From contig NZ_CP023865.1 in NCBI RefSeq assembly GCF_003711105.1, positions 4,737,001-4,801,000 of the forward strand: 64,000 nt of DNA, written 5' to 3'. The notes under the pieces were generated by a model, which saw only the letters and a list, made by a program, of their open reading frames with translations, was not told the origin of the DNA and did no database searches. Of the stretch, positions 43,928 through 52,414 are shown in pieces. The stretch comes from Actinoplanes teichomyceticus ATCC 31121 (lineage in GTDB: Bacteria; Actinomycetota; Actinomycetes; Mycobacteriales; Micromonosporaceae). Every line of letters begins with the position of its first letter. Position 1 is the stretch's first letter. A program made the position numbers and the translations under genes.

Positions 43928-46435
43928 TCAGTCGGTGCCGAGCGCGTGCACCGGGCTGACCCGGGCCGCGCGCCGGGCCGGCAGCACCCCGGCCAGCGCG
44001 GTCAACGCCACCAGCGCCACGAACGCCACGACCAGCTGCCAGACCGGCACCGTGAGCGGCGCGTTCACCCCGGTCGCCTGCAGGGCCAGCCAGGCGTACG
44101 GGACGCCGAGCAGCAGCCCGAGCACCGCGCCGATCACGCCGTACAGGGCGGACTCGGCGGTGAGCATGGCGCGCAGGCCGCCCCGGGACATGCCGATCGC
44201 GCGCAGCAACCCGGACTCGCGGACCCGCTCGACCACCGACAGCGCGGTGGTGGCGCCCACCCCGACCACGGCGATCAGCACGGTCAGGCCGATCAGGCCG
44301 AGCGCGATGCCGAGCAGCGCGGTCATCGCCGAGTCGACCCGGTCACGCTGGTCGGCGAGCACCTCCACGGTGAAGTCGCCCGCCCCGCCGGTCACCGCGC
44401 GCAGCGCCCGCAGCCCCTCTGTCCGGGCCTGCTCGGTGTCCCCGGCCGCGTCGGCGAGCAGCCCGGAGTACCCGGCGCCGGCCCCGAGCGCGCTCAGGTC
44501 GGCCGGGGTGACCAGCATCCAGGTGTGCAGTGGCGCGTCGTCGCCGAGCACCGCGACCACGGCCAGCCGGGCCTTGCCGCGCCGGGCGGTCACCTCGACG
44601 GTGTCGCCGACGTCCAGCCCGGCCAGCTCGGCCAGGGAGCGGGCGATCACCGCCCGGCCCGGGCCCAGGTCGTCCACCGAGCCGTTGCGGACGTCCAGGT
44701 CGCGCAGCCGGGGCAGCGCGGCCATGTCCAGGTCGGTGACCGCCACGTCGTCGAGCTGTCCGACCTTCACAGCGTCCAGCCGCCGGTACGGGGTGACCCG
44801 GGTGAGCTGCCCGGCGGCCCGCGCCCGGTCGGCGGAGCCGGCCGGCAGGGTGGCGCCCGCGCTGCCGGTCAGCTCGAAGTCGGCCGGGGCCGAGGCGGCC
44901 AGCTCGCGGTCGCCGAGCACCCGGACCGACGCGCCGCCGACGAGCACCCCGGCGATCAGCGTCACGCCCAGCGCGACCACCACCGACACCGCGGCGGCCC
45001 GGCGGGCGCTGCCGCCCACCCCGCCGATCGCCAGCCGCCCGATCGGGCCGAGCCGGCGCAGCGGCCAGCCGGCGACCGCGAGGACCGGCCGGACCAGGAC
45101 CGGGCCGAGGGCGATCAGGGCCACGAAGGCCAGCGCGCCGGAGGCCACCACGGCCAGCAACATGGTCTGGGCGTCGTGGTCCCGCGCGTCCGGGCTGGGC
45201 AGGTTGGTGGCGACGTACCCGGCCAGGGCCAGACCCGCGGCGAGCGGCAGCAGCCCGGCGACCCAGCGCAGCCGGCCGATGCCGGTGCGCGCGCCGGTAC
45301 CGGCCGCGGCGCGCAGTGCCTCCAGCGGCGCGACCCGGGAGGCGGAGACCGCCGGGGCGAGCACGGCCAGGACGGTCATCAGCACCGCGAGCAGGACGGT
45401 GCCCAGCGCGGGCAGCACCGGCACGCCCGGGGACAGCACATTCCAGCCGATCCCGCGCAGCGCGGCCGGGACGAGGTGGCCGGCGGCGAGCCCGGCCAGC
45501 ACCCCGGCCACGCCGGTGACCAGGCCGGTCAGCGCCCCCTCGGTGGCCAGCGCGCGGAACGTCGCGCCCCGGCCGGCGCCGACCGCGCGCAGCAGCGCGA
45601 GCTGGCGCATCCGCTGGGCGAAGACGATCCGGAAGGTGCTGGCGGCGATCAGACCGGCCGCGGCGACGGCGACCGCGACGAACATGGCGACGACGGCGAA
45701 CACCTGGTCGATCTCGGAGGCGGCCGACCGGGCCTCGTCGAGCCGTACGTCGGCCCCCGTGGCCACGTCCGGTCGCTCGTCCGCCTTGACCGCGGCGAAC
45801 ACCGCCTCGATCCGGCCGCGTAGCCGGTCGGCGTCGGCGCCGCCGGCCAGGTCGATGTCGATCTGCTGCAGGTAGTGCTCGCCGCCGAGGGCGACCACGG
45901 TGGCGGTGGGGGCGTACGCGTCGTAGCCGAAGTCCTGCGGCGCGTCGACCACGCCGACCACCCGGAGCGCCGTCTTGCGCCCGGTGCCCGGGTCGACGGT
46001 GGCCGACGAGCCGACGTCGAGGCCGAGCAGCTGCACGGTGCGCGGGGTGACCGCGATCTCGCCGGGCGCGCTCGGGTAGCGCCCGGACCGCACCGTGACC
46101 AGCGCGAGCGGGCCGCCGCCCGGGTCGGCGGTGACGTTGAGGTACTGCCCGCCGAGCTGGGCGCCGAGGCTGGAGCGCCCGGCGGCGCCGGCGACCCCGG
46201 GCAGCGCGGTGATCGCGGCCAGCTCCCGGTCGGTGACCGTGCCGTCGCGGACCACCAGGTCGACGGCCTCCGGGGTGCCGCTCAGCCCGTCCAGCACGCT
46301 GCGTTCGGTGATCTGCTGGGCGAGCACGGTGGCGTAGACGACGAACGACGCGACCAGCACGGCGAGGCCGGTCAGCAGCATCCGCGCCGGGCGCCGGGCG
46401 ACCCCGGCGAGCTGGGTGCGCAGGACCGGGTTCAT
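43928..46435 (-). CDS. ABC transporter permease, FtsX/MacB type
   Basis: 835 residues with the double-FtsX layout: N-terminal helix (RRPARMLLTGLAVLVASF), a large extracytoplasmic domain, three helices (QRMRQLALLRAVGAG motif), a second extracytoplasmic block and a final helix group (LLRAIGMSRGGLRAML) ending PARRAARVSPVHALGTD. Such permeases export antibiotics, lipids or peptides, or act in cell division. The stop is 12 bp from the convergent histidine-kinase stop. Start overlaps the ATPase stop by 4 bp. The substrate is not visible. Confidence 0.92.
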   Translation of the reverse strand: MNPVLRTQLAGVARRPARMLLTGLAVLVASFVVYATVLAQQITERSVLDGLSGTPEAVDLVVRDGTVTDRELAAITALPGVAGAAGRSSLGAQLGGQYLNVTADPGGGPLALVTVRSGRYPSAPGEIAVTPRTVQLLGLDVGSSATVDPGTGRKTALRVVGVVDAPQDFGYDAYAPTATVVALGGEHYLQQIDIDLAGGADADRLRGRIEAVFAAVKADERPDVATGADVRLDEARSAASEIDQVFAVVAMFVAVAVAAAGLIAASTFRIVFAQRMRQLALLRAVGAGRGATFRALATEGALTGLVTGVAGVLAGLAAGHLVPAALRGIGWNVLSPGVPVLPALGTVLLAVLMTVLAVLAPAVSASRVAPLEALRAAAGTGARTGIGRLRWVAGLLPLAAGLALAGYVATNLPSPDARDHDAQTMLLAVVASGALAFVALIALGPVLVRPVLAVAGWPLRRLGPIGRLAIGGVGGSARRAAAVSVVVALGVTLIAGVLVGGASVRVLGDRELAASAPADFELTGSAGATLPAGSADRARAAGQLTRVTPYRRLDAVKVGQLDDVAVTDLDMAALPRLRDLDVRNGSVDDLGPGRAVIARSLAELAGLDVGDTVEVTARRGKARLAVVAVLGDDAPLHTWMLVTPADLSALGAGAGYSGLLADAAGDTEQARTEGLRALRAVTGGAGDFTVEVLADQRDRVDSAMTALLGIALGLIGLTVLIAVVGVGATTALSVVERVRESGLLRAIGMSRGGLRAMLTAESALYGVIGAVLGLLLGVPYAWLALQATGVNAPLTVPVWQLVVAFVALVALTALAGVLPARRAARVSPVHALGTD

Positions 46436-47199
46436 CGGCCGGCCGCCAGCGACTGCAGCGCGTCGGTGACCGAGGCGATGTCCGGTCGGTGGATCTCCCC
46501 GGCCAGCCGGCCGTCGGCGAGCAGCACCACCCGGTCGGCGTAGGCCGCGGCGCCCGGGTCGTGGGTGACCATCACGATGGTCTGGCCCAGGTCGCGGACC
46601 GAGTCGCGGAGCAGCCCGAGCACCTCGGCGCCGGAGCGGGAGTCCAGGTTGCCGGTGGGCTCGTCGGCGAAGAGCACCTCGGGCCGCGACACCAGGGCCC
46701 GGGCCAGGGCGACCCGCTGCTGCTGGCCGCCGGAGAGCTCGCTGGGCAGGTGGCCGAGCCGCCCGGCCAGTCCCAGCGTGGTGACCAGGCGGTCGAACAG
46801 CTCGGCGTCCGGCTTGCGGCCGCCCAGGTCCAGCGGCAGGGTGATGTTGCCGGCCGCGGTCAGCTGCGGGAGCAGGTTGAACGATTGGAAGACGAAGCCG
46901 ATCCGCTCCCGGCGCACCCTGGTCAGCACCTTGTCGGACTGGCGGGTCAGGTCGCTGCCGCCGAGCAGCACCTGACCGGACGTGGCGGTGTCCAGCCCGG
47001 CCAGGCAGTGCATCAGGGTGGACTTGCCGGACCCGGAGGGGCCCATGATGGCGGTGAAGCGGGCACGCTCGAAGCCGACCGTGACCCCGTCGAGGGCGCG
47101 TACCGCCGTGTCGCCGGCGCCGTACACCTTGACCAGATCGACGGCCGCGACCGCCGCCAGGGCGTCACGGCCGATCGGGGGTGACGATTGCGTCTGCAT
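46432..47199 (-). CDS. ABC transporter ATPase, LolD/MacB type
   Basis: 255 residues from the ATG at 47199 (GGAG 5 nt upstream). Motifs: Walker A GPSGSGKST, Q-loop VFQSFNLLPQL, signature LSGGQQQRVALARAL, Walker B VLFADEPTGNLDS and switch VTHD. It pairs with the FtsX-type permease encoded next. Operon neighbours on the opposite strand are a two-component system, a common arrangement for stress-sensing antibiotic or lipid exporters. The longer open frame upstream is not the true start. Confidence 0.95.
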   Translation of the reverse strand: MQTQSSPPIGRDALAAVAAVDLVKVYGAGDTAVRALDGVTVGFERARFTAIMGPSGSGKSTLMHCLAGLDTATSGQVLLGGSDLTRQSDKVLTRVRRERIGFVFQSFNLLPQLTAAGNITLPLDLGGRKPDAELFDRLVTTLGLAGRLGHLPSELSGGQQQRVALARALVSRPEVLFADEPTGNLDSRSGAEVLGLLRDSVRDLGQTIVMVTHDPGAAAYADRVVLLADGRLAGEIHRPDIASVTDALQSLAAGR

Positions 47200-47346
47200 G
47201 CAAGCTCCAAGATTGCGGTGAATCGGACACCAGGATCCTGATCGATCCCGCCGCCCGGCACATCGGCTCGCGGACCGGCTTGCGGGCGCGGCGGGTCTTA
47301 CTTTCGGCCGATGGGGCCGGCCCGGCGGCCACCTACGCTGGGGACG

Positions 47347-48480
47347 ATGAACCGTGTCCTGGTAGGGCTGCTGCAGGTCGCCGGGCTGGGCGCCATGGCG
47401 CTGATCGGCCTGGTCGACCTGAGCGCCGGCATGACCGCCAGCCCGCTGCTGGGTGGCCAGATCCTGCTGGCGATGGCGGCTGCCGCGGTCTGGCTGCCGC
47501 ACTACCGGCCCGGCTCACGGATGCTGCCGATCGCCGCGATCGCCGTCTCCGGCGTCTCGCTGGCGGTCACCGCGGCGCTGGTGGTCATCGGTCCGTACGG
47601 CGGGCCGTGGGGGCTGGCCGAGTCCGCCGCGCTGCTGGTCGTGCTCGGGATGGTGGCCCGCGGCGCCCGGCCCGGTCCGGCCGTCGTCGCGCTGGTGATC
47701 ACCGGTGCGGCGGTCAGCGTCATGCCGCTGCGGGCCGGCCAGTCCGCCATCTACGGCACGTTCAGCCTGGTGCAGGCGCTCGGCGCGGCCGGCGCCATCG
47801 GCCTGGGCGTGGCCCTGCGGATGGCCGCCAACAACCGGCAGCGCGCGCTCGACTCGGTCCGCGCCGAGCAGCGCGCCGAGTTCGCCCGGGACCTGCACGA
47901 CTTCATCGCCCACCACGTCACCGGGATCGTGGTGCAGGCCCAGGGCGCCCGGTTCGTCGCCGAGCAGGACCCGAAACGGGTGCTGCTGGCGCTGGAGCAG
48001 ATCGAGCAGGCCGGCACCGAGACGATGGCCTCGATGCGCCGCATGGTCGGGGTGCTGCGCGATCCGGACTCGCGCCCGGACGCCCCGCTCGCCCCGGTCG
48101 CCGGGGTGCCGGAGCTTTCCCAGATGGCCGAGCAGTTCACCGCGGCCGGTGGCCCGCCGGCCCGGCTGCACCTGCAGGGCGATGCGCACGGGCTGCCGGT
48201 GGAGGTGTCCACCTCGGCGTACCGGGTGGTGATGGAGGCGCTGACCAACGTCCGCCAGCACGCGCCACAGGCCACCGCGGTGGACATCTGGGTGCGGCGC
48301 GCCCCGGACCAGCTGCTGATCCGGGTGGCCAACGACGGCCCGGCGCCGCGGCCGTCGCTGGACCGGCCGGGGTACGGTCTGGTCGGGCTGACCGAGCGGG
48401 TCCGCGCGGCCGGCGGCCAGATCGTGTCCGGGCCGGGCGTCGACGGCGGCTGGGTGGTCGACGCGGTGTTCCCGCTGTGA
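47347..48480 (+). CDS. NarL-class sensor histidine kinase
   Basis: 377 residues. Six hydrophobic segments occupy the N-terminal half (about 1-155), followed by a HisKA_3 domain with RDLHDFIAHHVTGIVVQAQ (His 184) and a small HATPase (NVRQHAPQATAVDI, VANDGPAP, GYGLVGLTERV). No extracellular loop is long, so it likely senses within the membrane, as in cell-envelope stress kinases. I chose the ATG at 47347. It lies 148 bp from the divergent ABC exporter and 20 bp before the regulator gene. Confidence 0.92.
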   Translation: MNRVLVGLLQVAGLGAMALIGLVDLSAGMTASPLLGGQILLAMAAAAVWLPHYRPGSRMLPIAAIAVSGVSLAVTAALVVIGPYGGPWGLAESAALLVVLGMVARGARPGPAVVALVITGAAVSVMPLRAGQSAIYGTFSLVQALGAAGAIGLGVALRMAANNRQRALDSVRAEQRAEFARDLHDFIAHHVTGIVVQAQGARFVAEQDPKRVLLALEQIEQAGTETMASMRRMVGVLRDPDSRPDAPLAPVAGVPELSQMAEQFTAAGGPPARLHLQGDAHGLPVEVSTSAYRVVMEALTNVRQHAPQATAVDIWVRRAPDQLLIRVANDGPAPRPSLDRPGYGLVGLTERVRAAGGQIVSGPGVDGGWVVDAVFPL

Positions 48481-48499
48481 ACTCGTACTGGGGTGACTG

Positions 48500-49138
48500 T
48501 TGATACGCGTACTCGTCGCGGACGATCAGGCGCTGGTCCGCACCGGATTCGGCATGATCATCGGCGCGCAGCCGGACATGGAGGTGGTCGGCGAGGCGGC
48601 CGACGGCGTGGCGGCGGTGGAGCTGGCCCGGCGGCTGCGCCCGGACGTGGCGCTGTTCGACATCCGGATGCCGAGGATGGACGGCCTGCAGGCGTTGCGG
48701 CTGCTCGCCGGGCCGGGCGTGGCCGATCCGGTCAAGGTGGTCATGGTCACCACCTTCGACCTGGACGAGTACGTGCACCAGGCGCTGCGCAACGGGGCGG
48801 CCGGCTTCCTGCTCAAGGATTCCGGACCGGCGCTGCTGGTCGAGGCGGTCCGCGCGGCGGTCTCCGGGGATGCGCTGATCAGCCCGTCGATCACCGTACG
48901 GCTGCTGGAGCACCTGTCGCCCCCGGCGCCACCCGGCGACGACGGCGGTCTCTCCCCGCGGGAGCTGGACGTGGTCCGCCTGATCGCGCGCGGCCGGACC
49001 AACGCGGAGATCGCCGCCGAGCTGTTCATCTCGGTCGGCACCGTGAAGACACACCTGGGCAGCGTGCAGGGCAAGTTGGGCGCGCGGAACCGGGTCGAGG
49101 TCGCCGCCTGGGCCTGGGAGCGCCGCCTGGTCAGCTGA
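48500..49138 (+). CDS. NarL/LuxR-class response regulator
   Basis: 212 residues from a TTG with GGGG upstream. Receiver (DD at 8-9, acceptor Asp 54 in FDIRMPRMDG, Lys in FLLKD) and a C-terminal LuxR helix-turn-helix (LSPRELDVVRLIARGRTNAEIA, SVGTVKTHLGSVQGKLGA). Partner of the kinase encoded 20 bp upstream. The probable target is the divergent ABC exporter. Confidence 0.94.
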   Translation: MIRVLVADDQALVRTGFGMIIGAQPDMEVVGEAADGVAAVELARRLRPDVALFDIRMPRMDGLQALRLLAGPGVADPVKVVMVTTFDLDEYVHQALRNGAAGFLLKDSGPALLVEAVRAAVSGDALISPSITVRLLEHLSPPAPPGDDGGLSPRELDVVRLIARGRTNAEIAAELFISVGTVKTHLGSVQGKLGARNRVEVAAWAWERRLVS

Positions 49139-49824
49139 GCCGGCCCGCGGCCCCGCGCCGGGCCCCGCGCCGGGCCCCGTGCCCGGCCCACGCGACGCCC
49201 GCTCCACCCCGGACCGCCGCGCGCCCCCGCCTGACGCCGACCCCGCTGAACCACCGCCACCACCAGCGGCCGCAACTCAGCTGGCGCACACAGGCGTAAT
49301 CCCGCCCCGCAAACCACCCCCCCGGCCACCAGCCGGCGGCATCCAGCTGGCACGCGCGGCGGTCATTCCGCCCGCACCACCAGCCGGTGGACGTGGCCGG
49401 CGGTGCGGGTGGTCGTCGCGCTCGGGCAGCCATCGCCGGGGCGCCGGGACGCGGCTGGGCCCGGCGCCGTGGCGGCGTCGCGCGGGAGCGGCACGGGACG
49501 TGGCCGGGAGGCCTGCGGGCGGGGCCACAGCGGCGTACCGGGAAGGGGTTTGCTCCTGATGCGCGTGCCGGTGACCGTCGTGAACTGCTGCGGGCCGGGG
49601 TGGACGCCCGCACCGGGACCGATGTGGATCGTTCCGCCTGGCCGGGTGGTCACCGGTCGGCGGCGGCACGCCGGGGTCGCGCCGCCCCGGCCGTGCGGTG
49701 CGGTCGCTGCCGCCGCGTGACCGTGCGGCGGCGGCTTCCCGGGCGCGTTTCGCGGAAGCCGCCGCGCCGGACCGGACCGGGGGCCTAGCGTCGGAAGTCG
49801 ACATCTTCCGAACGGGGGTTCATC
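49139..49824. other. 686 bp without a credible gene, with a diverged 66-bp duplication
   Basis: G/C-rich and open in many frames, but no frame shows a domain or a convincing start. Two segments (about 49257-49314 and 49323-49380) are related by a 66-bp offset and read as ATQLAHTGVIPPRKP and GIQLARAAVIPPAPP in one plus frame. GGAAG/CTTCC arms lie at about 49791-49807 just before the DUF2690 gene. This may be a decayed gene. Confidence 0.4.
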
Positions 49825-50511
49825 ATGTCCAGACGCCCGCAAAGGCTGGCCGTCGCCCTGCTGGCCGCAGCCGGCATCGCGTTCGCCGGGGCCTCACCCG
49901 CCGGCGCCGTGTCCGCCGATGCCGTCTCCACCGGCGTCTCGCCCACCGGTGTCGTCTCCGCCAACGCCTCACCCGACGACGCCGAGCCCGCCGGTACCAA
50001 GTCCGCCGGCACCCAGTCCGCCGGCACCAAGCCCGTCGGCGCCCAGCCCGCCGCCACCCAGCCCGCCGCCACCTCCACCGACAGCGCTGAGCCCAACGGC
50101 GCCTCGCCCACCGGCGCCGGGCCCGGGGCGGCGGCCTGCGGGGCGAAATGCGACCAGCAGGATCCGCGGACCTTCAACATGTGCGGCTCGGCCTGCCAGG
50201 ACGGCATTCCGCAGCGCTGCGCCGACGACGCCGTCACGCGGCACACCTCGGAGCGCGGCTGGGTCGAGCTGCGCTACAGCGTCGCCTGCCGCACCGTCTG
50301 GTCGCGTACCGCGGTCGGCTTCCCGGGGATGCGCGGCGAGCACTGGGTCGAGACCCGGTACAGCAACGGCGTGCTGCGCATGGCGACCACGCCGACCTCG
50401 GACGCCTGGTCCCCGATGCTCAACGACGCCGGGCTGGCCGGGCGCGCCTGCGCCGCCACCCTGGACGTCCACTACGAACGCACCGCGACCGAGTGCACCG
50501 GCTGGTACTGA
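49825..50511 (+). CDS. Exported DUF2690-like protein with Thr/Ala/Pro-rich linker
   Basis: 228 residues: a signal peptide (RRPQRLAVALLAAAGIAFAG, cleavage near AGA-V), a roughly 75-residue low-complexity linker of (A/S)(A/G)(T/P) type with near repeats such as AGTKSAGTQSAGTKP, then a Cys-containing domain (GAKCDQQDP, CADDAV, ERGWVELRYSVACRTVWSR, CTGWY). The WVELRYSxxCxxxWxR block is characteristic of DUF2690, normally the extracellular part of actinomycete proteins. Function unknown. ATG follows GGGGG. Confidence 0.75.
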   Translation: MSRRPQRLAVALLAAAGIAFAGASPAGAVSADAVSTGVSPTGVVSANASPDDAEPAGTKSAGTQSAGTKPVGAQPAATQPAATSTDSAEPNGASPTGAGPGAAACGAKCDQQDPRTFNMCGSACQDGIPQRCADDAVTRHTSERGWVELRYSVACRTVWSRTAVGFPGMRGEHWVETRYSNGVLRMATTPTSDAWSPMLNDAGLAGRACAATLDVHYERTATECTGWY

Positions 50512-50590
50512 CCGGGTGCCGGCGACCGCGGCGGCGGTGCGCCCTGCGGGCCGGGCGGGACCGTCCCGGTCGTCCGGCCGCGGCGGACGG

Positions 50591-51523
50591 TCAGGCGGCC
50601 AGCCGCAGCAGGCGCTGGATCTGCGACTGCCGGTCCACGGCCATCCGGGCGGCGAGACTGCGCGCCGGTGGGTAGGCGCCGCCAGCCGCCTCCATCCGCA
50701 GGGTCGCCATGCCGTTGTGGAGGCTGCCCAGCAGGAGGCTCACCGCGGTGCGGTCGAAGTCGGCGCCCCGGGCCGCCGCCAGCTGCTGGAGGTCGGATGC
50801 GCGTAGCGCGTGCAGGTCGCCGTGGCCGGCGTGCGCGCCGGCCGACGGGTCGGCGGTGACCGGTTCGGCCCAGCCCAGCAGCCAGCGTCGCATCATGCCG
50901 CGCTCGGTGCGCCACTGCCCGCGCAGCTCGGTGGCGATGCCCCGGATCCGCGGGTCGGTGGCGCGCTGCTCGGCCAGCGCGGCGACCCGATCGCCCTCGC
51001 TGATCTGCGTGAGCCCCATCTGCAGGAACATCACGTCGACGTCGTTGACCGCGGCGGCGGCGCCGGGCGCGGCCGGCGGGGTGGCGGCGCCGGGCGTCTC
51101 CGGCCGGGTGGTGGCCGGGCGGGACGTGACGGCGGTGCCCGGCGCCGTCGGCCGGGTGCCGCCGCCGGGCGCGGCGGCGGGGCGCGCGCACCCGGCGGAC
51201 ACCAGTACGGTCAAGGTCAGGCCCACGACGGCGGCGGACCGGGCGCGCCCGCCGCGCCGGCCGGTGCCCGGTGTCCCGGCCCGCGCCGTGCACGCGGCGC
51301 GGACCGCGAACGCCGCACCCGCCGCACCCACCGTGAAGGCCGCACAAATCCCGAGCGCCGCACGGACCGCACCCGCCGCACCCACCGTGAAGGCCGCACA
51401 AATCCCGAGCGCCGCATGGACCGCACCCGCCGCACCGACCGTGAAGGCCGCACGGAGCGCGAACCCCGCACGGAGCAGGGCGGCCCGGCAGGCCGGGCCG
51501 CCCGGGTCGATCAGCGTGGGCAC
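50591..51523 (-). CDS. DUF305-like lipoprotein lacking the His motifs; start uncertain
   Basis: The frame contains a lipoprotein signal (VGLTLTVLVSAGC, Cys 112 of the open frame), a Pro/Ala/Thr linker and a DUF305-like helical domain: DVDVMFLQMGLTQISEGDRVAALAE, RIRGIATELRGQW and LLLGSLHNGMATLRMEAAGG. The two positions normally HH or MIPHH read GLTQ and SLHNG, so metal binding looks lost. No ATG, GTG or TTG occurs at a sensible distance before the lipobox. The only start is a GTG at 51523 with no ribosome-binding site, and the intervening DNA holds 54-bp repeats. The repeats may have displaced the original start. Confidence 0.65.
   Translation of the reverse strand: MPTLIDPGGPACRAALLRAGFALRAAFTVGAAGAVHAALGICAAFTVGAAGAVRAALGICAAFTVGAAGAAFAVRAACTARAGTPGTGRRGGRARSAAVVGLTLTVLVSAGCARPAAAPGGGTRPTAPGTAVTSRPATTRPETPGAATPPAAPGAAAAVNDVDVMFLQMGLTQISEGDRVAALAEQRATDPRIRGIATELRGQWRTERGMMRRWLLGWAEPVTADPSAGAHAGHGDLHALRASDLQQLAAARGADFDRTAVSLLLGSLHNGMATLRMEAAGGAYPPARSLAARMAVDRQSQIQRLLRLAA
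51315..51470. repeat. 54-bp tandem repeats at the 5' end of the DUF305-like gene
   Basis: Units at 51315 and 51369 are nearly identical (one change in the last bases); a third, more diverged, starts at 51423. Read on the minus strand they encode 18-residue units of the type AAFTVGAAGAVRAALGIC. Confidence 0.9.
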
Positions 51524-51527
51524 GGCG

Positions 51528-52274
51528 TCACAGCGCGGTCCACAGGGCGGGTACGTTCGGCGGCTCCCACCCGCTGATCGCGGTGTGCGCCTGCCGGCAC
51601 TGGTACGACCGCCCGGCGTAGGTGACCCGGTCGCCCGCCCGGTACGCGGTCCCGGCCGCCCACGTCGTGCTGCCCGTGGGCGGCGCGGTCGTCGGCGTGA
51701 CCGTGGGCGACGGCGGCGGGGTCGTCGGGGCGGTCGGGGTCGGGGTGGGGTTCGACGTGCCGCCGGTGATGTTCAGGTCGACGCACGAGTAGAACGCGTT
51801 CGCCGTGTCGGCGACGTTCCACCGGGCGAGCACGGTCTGCCGTCCGCTGAAGCCCTTCATGTTGACCGTGTGCGACTTGGTCGCCCCGGGCTGCGCGCCG
51901 CCGTCGTTGAACGACGCGAGCAGCGTGTTGCCGATGAAGTACTCCCAGGTCGCGGTGGAGTGCCGGGCGGTGAGGACCCAGTTGAAGGTGACCGTCTGGC
52001 CGACCGTGGCCGCCGGCCAGTTCTTGCTGTTGTCGTTGAGCACGGTGAACCGGCTGCCGCCTCCGTTGCACTGCTTGGAGCCCTTCGGGGCCTCGACGCT
52101 CTGCGGTTCGTAGACGATGTCGCCGCAGCCGGAGACCGCGCCGCTGGCGCAGCTCGCCTGACGGCTGGGCGGGGATGAGATGTAGCCGTGCGCGAAGGCT
52201 GGGGTGACCGCCACGAACAGCGAACCGGTGACCGCCGCGACGGTCAGGGCCGGCAGGGTGAATCGGCGTCTCAT
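51528..52274 (-). CDS. AA10 lytic polysaccharide monooxygenase with CBM5/12 domain
   Basis: 248 residues from the ATG at 52274 (AAGGAG 6 nt upstream). The signal peptide ends AFA/H29, exposing the N-terminal His of the copper histidine brace; the second His is in LTARHSTATW (His 105). The AA10 domain (29-165) precedes a Thr/Pro linker and a C-terminal chitin-binding module (WAAGTAYRAGDRVTYAGRSY, about 205-248). It oxidatively cleaves chitin or cellulose outside the cell; CBM5/12 makes chitin more likely. A strong inverted repeat lies about 60 bp upstream. Confidence 0.95.
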   Translation of the reverse strand: MRRRFTLPALTVAAVTGSLFVAVTPAFAHGYISSPPSRQASCASGAVSGCGDIVYEPQSVEAPKGSKQCNGGGSRFTVLNDNSKNWPAATVGQTVTFNWVLTARHSTATWEYFIGNTLLASFNDGGAQPGATKSHTVNMKGFSGRQTVLARWNVADTANAFYSCVDLNITGGTSNPTPTPTAPTTPPPSPTVTPTTAPPTGSTTWAAGTAYRAGDRVTYAGRSYQCRQAHTAISGWEPPNVPALWTAL

Positions 52275-52332
52275 CGGGGACTCCTTGAGGGGGATGAGGG
52301 ACGACGTGTTCACCAACGTAAATTAAGTCGGG

Positions 52333-52352
52333 TTAACAGTAAACACTGTTAA
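52333..52352. promoter_or_regulatory. Inverted repeat upstream of the LPMO gene
   Basis: TTAACAGT-AAAC-ACTGTTAA, 8-bp arms with a 4-bp spacer, in an AT-rich pocket between the LPMO start and the ramB end. Likely operator; the binding protein is unknown. Confidence 0.6.
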
Positions 52353-52414
52353 GGATTCTTTAGGGTGGGTGCGAACCGGCCCGGCCGCCACCGGCCGCGC
52401 GCCACGGGCACGGC

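Noticed and set aside
49277..49804. Minus-strand frame upstream of the DUF2690 gene
   Set aside because: Pro/Arg/Ala-rich with no domain, no ribosome-binding site and start inside the neighbour's leader.
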